64,000 nt of DNA, from assembly GCF_000166195.2 (NCBI RefSeq), contig NZ_CM001403.1, positions 5,536,432 through 5,600,431 of the forward strand, given 5' to 3'. The first letter of the stretch is position 1, and each line of letters starts with the position of its first letter. This document shows positions 1 through 7,834 of the stretch, one piece after another. The position numbers and the translations under genes were made by a program. Below the pieces are notes generated by a model that worked only from the letters and a program-made list of their open reading frames with translations, searched no databases and had not been told where the DNA came from. The stretch is from Mucilaginibacter paludis DSM 18603 (GTDB taxonomy: Bacteria > Bacteroidota > Bacteroidia > Sphingobacteriales > Sphingobacteriaceae).

Positions 1-60
1 ACCAATATGCGACATGGTTTTGAGCCGCTTGGCATAGTTTAAAAGTTTTTCGGACGGCAT
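1..60 (-). CDS. NUDIX hydrolase-like protein, N-terminal fragment (cut by window edge)
   Basis: Only the first 20 codons are inside the window, read leftward from an ATG at 58-60 (MPSEKLLNYAKRLKTMSHIG). This resembles the start of the helical domain that precedes the catalytic fold in a group of NUDIX hydrolases acting on nucleoside diphosphate derivatives, where a leucine/alanine-rich helix leads into an 'IGL.Y' segment. No catalytic Nudix box is visible, so the call rests on this short similarity. The start lies 5 bases after the stop of the membrane-protein gene on the same strand, so the two may be co-transcribed. Confidence 0.45.
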   Translation of the reverse strand, partial: MPSEKLLNYAKRLKTMSHIG

Positions 61-65
61 AAGTG

Positions 66-548
66 TTATATAGATGTTGATGCTTGCAGCGATGTATTCA
101 CAACGGATTGGATGGCTTTATCAGTCAACCTGATCTCCAGCAAAATGAGTAAAATAAAAATACTGTAAAATAGGGCCATATAAGCAAGTACTTCAATACC
201 ATCATGGTTTTTATATAATAAGGCGAGAACGGCTAAGAGCATCACGGACAGGAAACAAAATGCTACCGAGGATATAAAGCTTAACCTGACCTTATAGAAT
301 TGATGATTAGGGTCCTTTGAAAAATTGATGATCAGCTTAGGCAAAAGGTCTTCTATTGAATAACGAATACGTGTAAAATTAGTACTCTTTTTTCCTTCTG
401 ACCCAAAAAAACGTTTGTCGGTGCCGGCAAGCATTCTTGATGAAGTAAAATCAAGCGGATTATTGCGTTTTAACGAAACTTTCCTGATCGCTTTTGCTAC
501 CTGATCCTTGTCTGGTTGAGTTAGCAATACTTTTTTAAAGTAAATCAT
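66..548 (-). CDS. Hypothetical small membrane protein (two TM segments)
   Basis: I do not recognise this protein. From the ATG at 546-548 it is 160 residues: a polar, basic N-terminal half followed by two hydrophobic segments at about residues 85-107 and 118-138, separated by a short charged loop (KNHDGIE). The frame stays open upstream to 647, but those extra codons come from the palindromic intergenic repeat at about 600-781, so I prefer MIYFKKVLLTQ as the start. MAHITV at 566 is the alternative. The next gene starts 5 bases after its stop, which suggests an operon with the NUDIX-like gene. Function unknown, probably an inner-membrane protein. Confidence 0.6.
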   Translation of the reverse strand: MIYFKKVLLTQPDKDQVAKAIRKVSLKRNNPLDFTSSRMLAGTDKRFFGSEGKKSTNFTRIRYSIEDLLPKLIINFSKDPNHQFYKVRLSFISSVAFCFLSVMLLAVLALLYKNHDGIEVLAYMALFYSIFILLILLEIRLTDKAIQSVVNTSLQASTSI

Positions 549-599
549 AACTGTGATATGAGCCATAAATATAAAAAATAGAATTAAGAATTGGCTTGG

Positions 600-781
600 T
601 GTTCCCGCGGGGGCTTTACGAACCCGGTTATCAGGAAGGCGACACATGTTCGTCGCGCGGTGAACACACCCCTACAGCCGCACCGCCCGGGACGCCCTGT
701 CAAAAGGGGAGTTTGAAAAATTAGATGATAAAGCGTTGGCCCTGAGCGATTCCCCTCTTGAGAGGGGCGGAGGGGTGTGTT
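600..781. repeat. Palindromic intergenic repeat
   Basis: A GC-rich intergenic element is bounded by a perfect 11-base inverted repeat: AACACACCCCT at 663-673 and AGGGGTGTGTT at 771-781. Inside are further self-complementary blocks (GGGGAG near 706-711, CCCCTC near 752-757). The style, with runs of C and G around short loops, resembles the other dispersed elements in this window at 32881-34450 and 38682-38795. It lies between the membrane-protein gene and the HAD gene, and its left part provides the false N-terminal extension of the former. Confidence 0.6.
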
Positions 782-809
782 TTATGCAAGCGACAGGGAT
801 ATCCCAACC

Positions 810-1517
810 TTATCCAATCCACTCCAATACCTCCATAATTTTATCCGCACTTTTAAAATTGGGGTGCTCAAAATTAGTATCAACCACCTCGTGAGCCCAG
901 GTAGTATGGAAAGGGATGTGGATGCCATGCCCGCCAATTTTAATTACCGGCAAAATATCCGATTTTAACGAATTACCGATCATCAAAAACTCCTCGGGTT
1001 TAATATCCAGCCGTTTAATCAGCTTAAGATAATCATCCTCCGCCTTTTCAGACATGACTTCGATGTGGTGGAAATAATGCCCCAGGCCCGATTTATGCAG
1101 CTTGCGTTGCTGATCCAGCAGATCGCCCTTGGTTGCTACCACCAACCGGAAATGAGGTTTAAGCGCCGATAGTACTTGCTCAGTATCATCCAGCAGTTCA
1201 ATAGGCTCTTCCAGCACTTCTTTGCCCATCTGGATAATGCGTTCCACAATGTCGATGTTTATTTTTTTATCAGATACTTTAAGAGCCGTCTCTATCATCG
1301 ATAAAATAAAACCTTTAACGCCGTAGCCATATAGCGCCAGGTTGCCAATTTCGGTTTTAAGGAGCTCGCGTTCAATATTGTGCCCGGTTAAAAAGCCCTC
1401 CAGCAAGGCGTAAAACTTCTCTTCTGTTCTTCTAAAATAAGGTTCGTTTACCCAAAGGGTATCGTCAGCATCAAAGGCAATAACTTTGATGTTGGTATTC
1501 GTATAAAGCCTGTTCAT
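810..1517 (-). CDS. HAD-superfamily hydrolase
   Basis: Haloacid-dehalogenase-type phosphatase of 235 residues, probably cytoplasmic. Motif I is visible as FDADDTLW near residue 15, with the nucleophile and acid/base aspartates. Motif II is the V-A-T-K-G stretch in mid-protein, followed by a conserved lysine region (EKAEDDY) and motif IV as GNSLKSD. A helical cap of about 90 residues lies between motifs I and II, the arrangement of phosphoglycolate-phosphatase or YjjG-like enzymes. I chose the ATG at 1515-1517 (MNRLYTN) over the longer frame to 1574 because it places motif I at the usual distance from the start. The substrate cannot be told from sequence. It is divergent from guaB. Confidence 0.85.
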   Translation of the reverse strand: MNRLYTNTNIKVIAFDADDTLWVNEPYFRRTEEKFYALLEGFLTGHNIERELLKTEIGNLALYGYGVKGFILSMIETALKVSDKKINIDIVERIIQMGKEVLEEPIELLDDTEQVLSALKPHFRLVVATKGDLLDQQRKLHKSGLGHYFHHIEVMSEKAEDDYLKLIKRLDIKPEEFLMIGNSLKSDILPVIKIGGHGIHIPFHTTWAHEVVDTNFEHPNFKSADKIMEVLEWIG

Positions 1518-1641
1518 GTTATTTACAATTTCTTCTCGGTTACAACGGGTTTGCGGCTTGCTAATTGAGCGCAATATATTGAATTGACGGTAATATTACA
1601 CACAAATCAGCGTCAGCTTATTCAAAATCGAAAATATTTGT

Positions 1642-1649
1642 TACCTTTG
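1642..1649 (+). promoter_or_regulatory. Probable guaB promoter -7 element
   Basis: TACCTTTG matches the Bacteroidota -7 consensus TAnnTTTG exactly and lies 32 bases before the guaB ATG, giving a leader of roughly 30 bases. The -33 TTTG partner is weak here: the expected position near 1618-1622 reads TTATT. Assigned by pattern only. Confidence 0.5.
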
Positions 1650-1681
1650 CCCGGCAAATAATAACCCCAAAATTGTTTGCC

Positions 1682-3151
1682 ATGCAATCAGACCCCTCCA
1701 AATTTGTAGCCGAAGGTTTAACGTACGACGATGTTTTACTGTTACCGGCTTACTCTGAAGTTTTACCGCGCGAAGTTGATACCCGGTCGTTTTTAACCCG
1801 GAATATCAGGCTCAATGTGCCCATTGTTTCGGCCGCTATGGATACCGTAACCGAAGCTGCTTTGGCTATAGCCATTGCGCAGGCCGGTGGTATCGGCATG
1901 CTGCACAAAAACATGACCATTACCCAGCAGGCCGATGAGGTGCGTAAGGTAAAGCGCTCCGAAAGCGGGATGATCCAGGATCCGGTTACTTTGCTGGAAA
2001 CCGCGATACTGGCCGACGCTTTTAAAATAATGAAGGAATTTAGGATAGGAGGGATCCCGATTATTGATAGCGACCGGAAGTTGAAAGGTATTATTACCAA
2101 CCGCGATCTGCGTTTTCAAAAAAATATGAGCAGGCCAATTGCCGAAGTAATGACCAAAGAAAACCTGGTGATTGCTCCCGAAGGCACCACATTGGTACAG
2201 GCCGAAGAGATACTGCAAAACTATAAGATAGAAAAACTACCGGTGGTTGACCAAAATGGCCGCCTGAGTGGTTTAATTACCTTTAAGGATATACAGAAGT
2301 TTAAAAACTACCCTGCCGCTTGTAAAGATAACCATGGCCGTTTACGTGTTGGCGCAGCCGTAGGTGTTACTGCCGATACTTTAGATAGGGTGGATGCCCT
2401 GGTTAAAGCGGATGTGGATGTAATTGCTATTGATACAGCGCATGGCCACTCCAAAGGGGTAATTGATAAGCTTAAGGAAGTGAAGGCCAAATATCCCGAC
2501 TTGCAGGTAATTGTGGGTAACGTAGCCACCGGCGAAGGCGCTAAAGCCCTTGCCGATGCCGGAGCCGATGCCGTTAAGGTTGGAATTGGACCAGGCTCTA
2601 TTTGTACCACACGTATTATTGCCGGGGTAGGGGTGCCGCAGTTGTATGCCGTTTACGAATGCGCCAAGGCATTACGCGGAACAGGCGTACCGGTTATTGC
2701 CGATGGGGGGATTAAACATACAGGCGACATTGCAAAAGCGATAGCCGCCGGAGCAAGCTCTATTATGGCCGGATCGTTATTTGCCGGGGTTGAAGAATCA
2801 CCGGGCGAAACCATTATTTACGAAGGGCGTAAGTTTAAATCGTACCGCGGTATGGGCTCTATCGAGGCCATGGAGCAAGGATCCAAGGATCGTTACTTCC
2901 AGGATGTGGAAGATGATATTAAAAAACTGGTTCCCGAAGGTATCGTTGGCCGTGTAAATTTTAAAGGCACCTTATCCGAGGTGATGTACCAATATATAGG
3001 TGGCTTGCGGGCAAGTATGGGCTACTGCGGTGCCGCCAATATTGAGGCTTTGCAACAGGCTAAGTTTGTACGTATCACTGCCTCAGGCATTCGCGAATCG
3101 CACCCACACGATATTACCATCACTAAAGAGGCGCCGAATTATACAAGGTAG
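1682..3151 (+). CDS. guaB: Inosine-5'-monophosphate dehydrogenase
   Basis: Catalyses NAD-dependent oxidation of IMP to XMP, the committed step of guanine nucleotide synthesis, in the cytoplasm. The 489-residue protein has the usual order: an N-terminal barrel part (GLTYDDVLLLPAYSEV), two CBS domains at about residues 95-210, then the rest of the TIM barrel. The phosphate/active-site loop GPGSICTTRI carries the catalytic cysteine at residue 308, and the C-terminal YRGMGS and substrate-binding glycines are present. I chose the ATG at 1682 over the TTG at 1673 because family members begin with this MQ.DPSKF-like sequence. An IS630 element lies 89 bases after the stop, between the gene and its probable terminator at 4458. 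Confidence 0.97.
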   Translation: MQSDPSKFVAEGLTYDDVLLLPAYSEVLPREVDTRSFLTRNIRLNVPIVSAAMDTVTEAALAIAIAQAGGIGMLHKNMTITQQADEVRKVKRSESGMIQDPVTLLETAILADAFKIMKEFRIGGIPIIDSDRKLKGIITNRDLRFQKNMSRPIAEVMTKENLVIAPEGTTLVQAEEILQNYKIEKLPVVDQNGRLSGLITFKDIQKFKNYPAACKDNHGRLRVGAAVGVTADTLDRVDALVKADVDVIAIDTAHGHSKGVIDKLKEVKAKYPDLQVIVGNVATGEGAKALADAGADAVKVGIGPGSICTTRIIAGVGVPQLYAVYECAKALRGTGVPVIADGGIKHTGDIAKAIAAGASSIMAGSLFAGVEESPGETIIYEGRKFKSYRGMGSIEAMEQGSKDRYFQDVEDDIKKLVPEGIVGRVNFKGTLSEVMYQYIGGLRASMGYCGAANIEALQQAKFVRITASGIRESHPHDITITKEAPNYTR

Positions 3152-3159
3152 TTTTTTAG

Positions 3160-3187
3160 ATGTGAGTATTGAGATATGAGTATTGAG
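3160..3187. repeat. Short tandem repeat (2 x 14 bases)
   Basis: The unit ATATGAGTATTGAG occurs twice in tandem directly after guaB, the first copy with one change (ATGTGAGTATTGAG). It is followed by a partial third ATATT. No function is apparent. Confidence 0.6.
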
Positions 3188-3240
3188 ATATTGCCTAAAT
3201 GTTTCTAATGTATAGGTAAAGCCCGGTATCTTAATGCTTC

Positions 3241-4444
3241 TAGTGTCGCGTCAATTTGATATTGTCGTATATTTATTATACCTTTATCATCCAAAACGGA
3301 TATGATAAAGTATAGAGTAACGTTAACAGAAGAAGAGCGGGGGCGGCTAAGTGCAATAATCAGCAAGGGTTCTCACGGTGCCCAACAGTATCGCAATGCT
3401 TATATTTTATTGAATTGCGATGAAAGTGGACTTGGGGAAAAGATCATCAACGAAGAAGTCAGCCGTGTTTTAAAAGTAAGCATGCGAATGATTGACCGGG
3501 TCAAACAGCGTTTTGTTGAAGACGGTTTTGAAGCGTGCCTGGACCGTAAGCCTATAATCAAGACAAAAGCAAAAAAAATAGACGGGGAAGCCGAGGCGCA
3601 TTTAATAGCATTAAGTTGTGGCAAAGCACCCGAAGGCTTTTCAAAATGGTCGCTACGTTTATTGGCTGATAAAATGGTTGAGTTGAAATATGTAGAAGAT
3701 ATTTCCTATGAAACGATAAGAAAGACGTTAAAAAAAACGAGTTAAAACCCTGGAAAGTAAAAGGCTGGGTAATACCACCGCACCAAAGCAGTGATTTTGT
3801 TGCTAATATGGAGCATTTGCTGGATGTATATAAACGACCTTATAGCCAAGAGTTTCCGGTCGTTTGTATGGATGAGTCCCCAAAACAGCTGATTACAGAA
3901 ACACGGTTGCCCATCCCAATGAAACCCGGACAAGATGCTCGGGAAGATTTTGAATATGCGCGTTGCGGGGTAGCCAATATATTCTTGGCATCAGAGCCAT
4001 TGAACGGGAAAAGATATGTGGAGGTGACAGAACGGAAAACAAAAACAGACTGGGCAAAATTCATCAAACAAATAGCCGACGATTGGTACCCGAAAGCCAC
4101 TAAAATAACCTTGGTAATGGATAACCTTGGCACACATAAACCAGCAGCGTTGTACGAGGCCTTTGAGCCGAAAGAAGCCAAACGACTAAGGGACAGGTTT
4201 GAATTTGTTTACACCCCAAAGCATGGCAGTTGGTTGAACATGGCAGAAATAGAGTTAAATGTTTTGATGGGACAATGTCTAAACCGAAGGATTGACAATA
4301 TCAAAAAGATGCAAAAAGAAGTGTTGGCCTGGCAAACCCACCGAAACAATAAAGAAGCTACCATTAACTGGCAATTTACAAATGACGATGCAAGGATTAA
4401 ACTCAAACACCTTTACCCGACAATTTTAACTTGACGTGACACTA
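3241..4444 (+). mobile_element. IS630-family insertion sequence
   Basis: The element is about 1.2 kb with imperfect terminal inverted repeats. The left end reads TAGTGTCGCGTCAATTTGAT and the complement of the right end reads TAGTGTCACGTCAAGTTAAA; the match continues through ATTGTCG with about five mismatches over 27 bases. Both ends coincide with a TA dinucleotide (3241-3242 and 4443-4444), as expected for the IS630/Tc1 group, which duplicates TA. It carries one transposase split over two frames. It lies between guaB and the strong hairpin terminator at 4458-4487. Confidence 0.93.
3302..4434 (+). CDS. IS630-family transposase, made by -1 frameshift
   Basis: Two frames together make one transposase. 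The first (3302-3745, 147 residues) is the helix-turn-helix DNA-binding part (EVSRVLKVSMRMIDRVKQRF). The second, in the -1 frame to 4434, is the catalytic domain with the DDE triad: VVCMDES, VMDNLGTH and WLNMAEIELN. The first frame ends at TAA 3743-3745. Just before it is a run of eight A (3730-3737) reading TTA AAA AAA ACG, and a one-base slip back continues as KKNELKPWKVKGWVIPPH, the normal linker of the family. This fits programmed -1 frameshifting rather than decay, because both halves are intact and the terminal repeats are well kept. The second half has no convincing start of its own. Confidence 0.88.
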
Positions 4445-4457
4445 GTATGTTTTTCTT

Positions 4458-4487
4458 AAATCCTCCTTGTCCGGGAGGATTTTTTTA
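4458..4487 (+). terminator. Intrinsic terminator, probably of guaB
   Basis: A perfect 9-base stem, AAATCCTCC (4458-4466) with GGAGGATTT (4474-4482), has a 7-base loop and a T run to 4487. It stands 13 bases outside the right end of the IS. Without the IS it would be about 100 bases after the guaB stop, so it is most likely the original guaB terminator. Confidence 0.8.
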
Positions 4488-4576
4488 TTGTGCTAAATAT
4501 TGCTTTGTACGATATTATTTTTTTAGCGTATCTGATATGGATATATTTCAGTATGTTTAGCTAAATATTAAATCTT

Positions 4577-5362
4577 ATGAAGATGCGTTCGCTTGGTATT
4601 GGCCTAATTATTTGTTTGGGGATAGCCGGTTGTAAAAAGGTGGAAGATTCGCAGTCTACGGGTATTGTATTGTTGAGCCAGGTAACCCATACAAACGGAA
4701 GCACTACCGATGTATCAACCTTTAAATATGATGATCAGAACCATTTAATAGAATATAATGATGGTTTTACAAAACGTGACCACAAGTACATATACGATAG
4801 TAAGGATCGTATAACAGAGGCGGATAGCTATGGCCAGGTCAGCGCAACTCCCGTGAAAGATACCTTTACTTATCCGGATGATAACACCGTGACTATGACA
4901 GAAACGGGGCAACCATCGCTTCCCGCAAACTCAACGCCGACTGTTTTTACTTTGAACGATAAAAAGCAACCTGTAAAAATGCTTTTTGGAAACGGAGCAG
5001 GTGACTATAGCCTTTATACTTACGATGACAGGGGGAATCTATTAACGGAGATTGGTTACTTAAATGTAACTACAACAACTTTGCCTTCTATGAAAGTTAC
5101 TTATGTGTACGATCAGAACAAGAGTTATTTTAGCAACGTAAAAGGTAGCTTGTTTTTATTGTTCGGTTTAGCTTTCGTTAATAATTTTACTAATCAAACG
5201 GCTTATGATCTTGGTCATACCAATGGTCTTACACATTATTCTAATGGTACCTTCGAATATAATTCTCAAGGCTATCCGGTTAAGGAAACGCGGTTAGTAA
5301 CATCAACAGCCAATACCGATGTTGTTACTGATATTTATACCTATACTTATATCAGCAAGTAA
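4577..5362 (+). CDS. Lipoprotein with YD-like repeats
   Basis: A 261-residue exported lipoprotein. The start MKMRSLGIGLIICLGIAGC gives a signal peptide with the lipobox GIAGC, so the mature protein begins at cysteine 19. The rest is rich in short beta motifs such as FKYDDQNHLIEYND, YIYDSKDRITEAD and YTYDDRGNLLTEI, spaced about 30-90 residues apart. These resemble the YD/RHS-type repeats that form beta wraps in many Bacteroidota surface lipoproteins. No enzyme motif is visible. It has its own terminator at 5486. Its role is unknown; surface display is a guess from the lipobox and repeats. Confidence 0.75.
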   Translation: MKMRSLGIGLIICLGIAGCKKVEDSQSTGIVLLSQVTHTNGSTTDVSTFKYDDQNHLIEYNDGFTKRDHKYIYDSKDRITEADSYGQVSATPVKDTFTYPDDNTVTMTETGQPSLPANSTPTVFTLNDKKQPVKMLFGNGAGDYSLYTYDDRGNLLTEIGYLNVTTTTLPSMKVTYVYDQNKSYFSNVKGSLFLLFGLAFVNNFTNQTAYDLGHTNGLTHYSNGTFEYNSQGYPVKETRLVTSTANTDVVTDIYTYTYISK

Positions 5363-5485
5363 AAACGAATAGTAAGTAGCTGGCGATACTTCCCTTAACC
5401 ACCATGGGCTACAGGGAAACTGATTGTAAATAACTCAAAACAGCGCAGGCAAATTCGCCATGTATAAACAAGCAGAAGCCTGGCA

Positions 5486-5519
5486 GCCCGCATTCTAAAG
5501 ATGATGCAGGCTTTTTTTT
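5486..5519 (+). terminator. Intrinsic terminator after the lipoprotein gene
   Basis: The stem GCCCGCAT (5486-5493) pairs with ATGCAGGC (5504-5511) with one mismatch and a 10-base loop. It is followed by eight T. It is placed to end the lipoprotein transcript, 124 bases after its stop. Confidence 0.65.
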
Positions 5520-5682
5520 GCCTGGAATTATGTGGAAGATAACGTGAAAATTTCTGATAACCCGTAACCTACTAATTAAATAATTAGTGTAGCGCAATAC
5601 CCTTGCCTTCCTTAAAATTGCATTTGAGAAACAAAACTCTAAGCGGTACTGTTCAACTTTGTAACAAATTTATAATTAGCCC

Positions 5683-6729
5683 ATGACATCAGTAAAAGCT
5701 TATGCTGCACCGAGTGCAGAAGAACCCCTTGCTCCGTTAACCATCGACCGCCGCGAACCAGGTGCCGACGATGTAGAAATTAAAATTTTATATTGTGGTG
5801 TATGCCACTCAGATATCCACACCGCGCGTAACGAATGGGGCGGCACTGTTTACCCAGCTGTACCCGGCCACGAGATTGTGGGTAAAGTAACCCGTGTAGG
5901 GCAAAACGTAACCAAATTTAAAGAAGGCGACACCGTTGGCGTGGGCTGTTTTGTTGATTCGTGCATGCATTGCGCTAACTGCGAAGACGATTTGGAACAA
6001 TATTGTCTTAACGGCCATACCCAAACCTACAACTCCTTAACACAGGATAAAAAATCAATTACGTTGGGCGGGTACGCCAGCCATATCGTAGTTACCCAAC
6101 ATTTTGTGTTATCCGTTTCGGATAAATTACCATTAGAAAAGGTTGCGCCTTTGTTGTGCGCTGGCATTACCACCTACTCGCCTTTACGCCACTGGGGTGT
6201 TAAGGCCGGTGATAAAGTGGCCGTTGTTGGCTTAGGCGGTTTAGGGCATATGGCCGTTAAACTGGCAGCTTCCATGGGTGCCGAAGTAACCATGCTGAGC
6301 CGCTCAAAAAGCAAAGAAAAAGATGCCGCCGAACTTGGCGCGCACCACTTTAAATTAACAACCGACAAGGATACCATGAACGAGTTGGCAAGCACTTTCA
6401 ATTTTATTATTGATACCGTATCGGCACAGCATGATTATAACGAATACCTTGCCCTGCTAAAAACCGATGGTGTAATGGTATTGCTGGGTGCCCCGCCACA
6501 GCCTACACCAGTTGGCGCTTTCCCTTTTATTTTGGGCCGCCGCAGCTTGGTAGGTTCATTGGTAGGGGGGATAAAAGAAACCCAGGAAATGCTTGATTAT
6601 TGCGCCGAGCATAACATCACATCAGATGTGGAAGTGATTAACATCAACCAGATCAACGAAGCCTATGAGCGTACCCTTGCCGGGGATGTGCATTACCGCT
6701 TTGTAATTGATATGGCCACATTGGATTGA
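5683..6729 (+). CDS. NADP-type zinc alcohol dehydrogenase (cinnamyl-alcohol/YahK type)
   Basis: Medium-chain dehydrogenase/reductase of 348 residues that interconverts aldehydes and alcohols. Catalytic zinc ligands are visible in CGVCHSDIH and GHEIVG near residues 38 and 63. The structural zinc lobe has four cysteines in CMHCANCEDDLEQYC. The Rossmann fold shows VVGLGGLGHMAVK, followed by a short SRSK segment typical of NADP-preferring members. Length and motif order match the broad-specificity aldehyde reductases of the YahK/AdhC group. No operon partner is evident. The stop codon falls inside a (GATT)6 tract. The substrate cannot be assigned. Confidence 0.92.
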   Translation: MTSVKAYAAPSAEEPLAPLTIDRREPGADDVEIKILYCGVCHSDIHTARNEWGGTVYPAVPGHEIVGKVTRVGQNVTKFKEGDTVGVGCFVDSCMHCANCEDDLEQYCLNGHTQTYNSLTQDKKSITLGGYASHIVVTQHFVLSVSDKLPLEKVAPLLCAGITTYSPLRHWGVKAGDKVAVVGLGGLGHMAVKLAASMGAEVTMLSRSKSKEKDAAELGAHHFKLTTDKDTMNELASTFNFIIDTVSAQHDYNEYLALLKTDGVMVLLGAPPQPTPVGAFPFILGRRSLVGSLVGGIKETQEMLDYCAEHNITSDVEVININQINEAYERTLAGDVHYRFVIDMATLD

Positions 6730-6749
6730 TTGATTGATTGATTGATTGA
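6724..6749. repeat. Tetranucleotide repeat (GATT)6
   Basis: Six GATT units plus GA overlap the last codon and stop (6727-6729) of the alcohol dehydrogenase gene. The stop forms in the first unit, so changes in repeat number downstream would not alter the protein. Confidence 0.85.
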
Positions 6750-6791
6750 ATTTTGTTAATTCTGATTGATTATCAATTAAAAAAAAAGAAT

Positions 6792-6829
6792 ACTTATATC
6801 ATCTCCCGCAAGCGGGAGATGATATAAGT
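6792..6829 (-). terminator. Perfect 38-base palindrome with a T run on the minus strand
   Basis: ACTTATATCATCTCCCGC (6792-6809) pairs without mismatch with the matching arm at 6812-6829 across an AA centre. On the plus strand it is preceded by a long A run (about 6778-6789), so on the minus strand it reads as a hairpin followed by U, the form of an intrinsic terminator. No minus-strand gene is known to its right, so it may instead stop antisense transcription or act in both directions for the dehydrogenase gene. Confidence 0.6.
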
Positions 6830-7266
6830 TAAAAGCTCAAAATCAATTCAGTACTTGATTTGATTAAAAATCCCTATCCAGGTTGCTACTAATTCATCCC
6901 GATTTAGGGATGCCTCCATATCGCAAGCCGGTTGTGTAACATCAAGCATAGCACCTCACTATTGTCGTTTCAACTATAAAATGTCGGTTATCGTTTAGTC
7001 AAAGTCATTCCTACTTAACCAGGGATTTCGAGTTTTTGACTCAAGACTCCGGACTAAGTACTCTTGACTTAACAATGGTTTTCGGCTCAAAGCCCAATAT
7101 TTTCCCATAGCGCAAGCCTGTTTTTTAGCATGGTTTGATGTGACCGTACTCATATTTTCCCCCGCCGGGGTACTCTATATTTGGCCTCGAAGTTTAGCGG
7201 TTGCCGGGCAATTCAGTTGGGTTAAGGTTAAGCTTTGGTAAAAATAATATATATCATCCTTATCAC
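6830..7266. other. Intergenic region without recognisable gene
   Basis: About 440 bases between the palindrome and the next gene. Short low-complexity stretches such as GACTCAAGACTCCGGACTAA near 7040 look like dispersed intergenic sequence. No convincing reading frame, RNA gene or consensus promoter was seen. Confidence 0.5.
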
Positions 7267-7800
7267 ATGACTATCTCCTTAACCTTTATCAAATTCACCC
7301 GTAGTTGCCTGTTATCTTTAACCTTTATTTTTTTATTCAACGCCGTTTACAGCCAGCAGGCAGCATCCGTATATCCGCGCATTATAGGCTACTTTAGCAT
7401 CTATCATCCTATCGAAACCTTGAGCAGCGGTAATTTTACCGGCAATTTTGGCAACACTTACACGGTATCGTTTCCGTTGGGTATCCAAATCTTAAAAAGC
7501 GACCATGTTGGCGTTAGCCTTGAAATAGCGCCAACCGTGCGTACAGAAAATAATATTTCTAAGGTAAGCTCACTTTCATTTTGTCCGGGAGCCTTTTTAC
7601 GGCTTCCGCATAACGCCAACGTAGTGGCCCGTTTAGCTTTTGAGAGCACCGGCCGGTTTGGCTTTACGCCATCGGTTAACAAAGTGCTTGTAAAGGGTAA
7701 GGATTGCAGCCTGTTTGGTTCCATACCCTTCCCTGTTCGTTTTGGTAATAACCAGGCTACATCTATAGGGGGTGGCCTGCAATTAGGTGTTCTTTTTTAA
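7267..7800 (+). CDS. Secreted beta-rich hypothetical protein
   Basis: I do not recognise a family. From the ATG at 7267 the protein is 177 residues and starts with a signal peptide (hydrophobic LLSLTFIFLFNAVYS then QQ). The rest has alternating beta-type patterns and ends in GGGLQLGVLF, a terminal aromatic residue as in small outer-membrane barrels. I prefer 7267 to the open frame start at 7201 because it puts the signal peptide near the N-terminus. It probably acts at the outer membrane or in the periplasm. It stands alone and converges with the flavoprotein gene. Confidence 0.6.
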   Translation: MTISLTFIKFTRSCLLSLTFIFLFNAVYSQQAASVYPRIIGYFSIYHPIETLSSGNFTGNFGNTYTVSFPLGIQILKSDHVGVSLEIAPTVRTENNISKVSSLSFCPGAFLRLPHNANVVARLAFESTGRFGFTPSVNKVLVKGKDCSLFGSIPFPVRFGNNQATSIGGGLQLGVLF

Positions 7801-7834
7801 TTGGCGATACTTGCCGGTAAGAACCCTTCCGTTA

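Noticed and set aside
3808..4434. Independent 208-residue transposase gene
   Set aside because: It lacks the DNA-binding half and joins the first frame through the A8 run with a normal linker, so it is the second part of one protein.
5409..5597. 62-residue gene on the minus strand
   Set aside because: It spans the terminator hairpin at 5486 and has no recognisable protein features.
6724..6749. Phase-variable tract in alcohol dehydrogenase
   Set aside because: The stop codon forms in the first unit, so slippage cannot change the reading frame of the protein.
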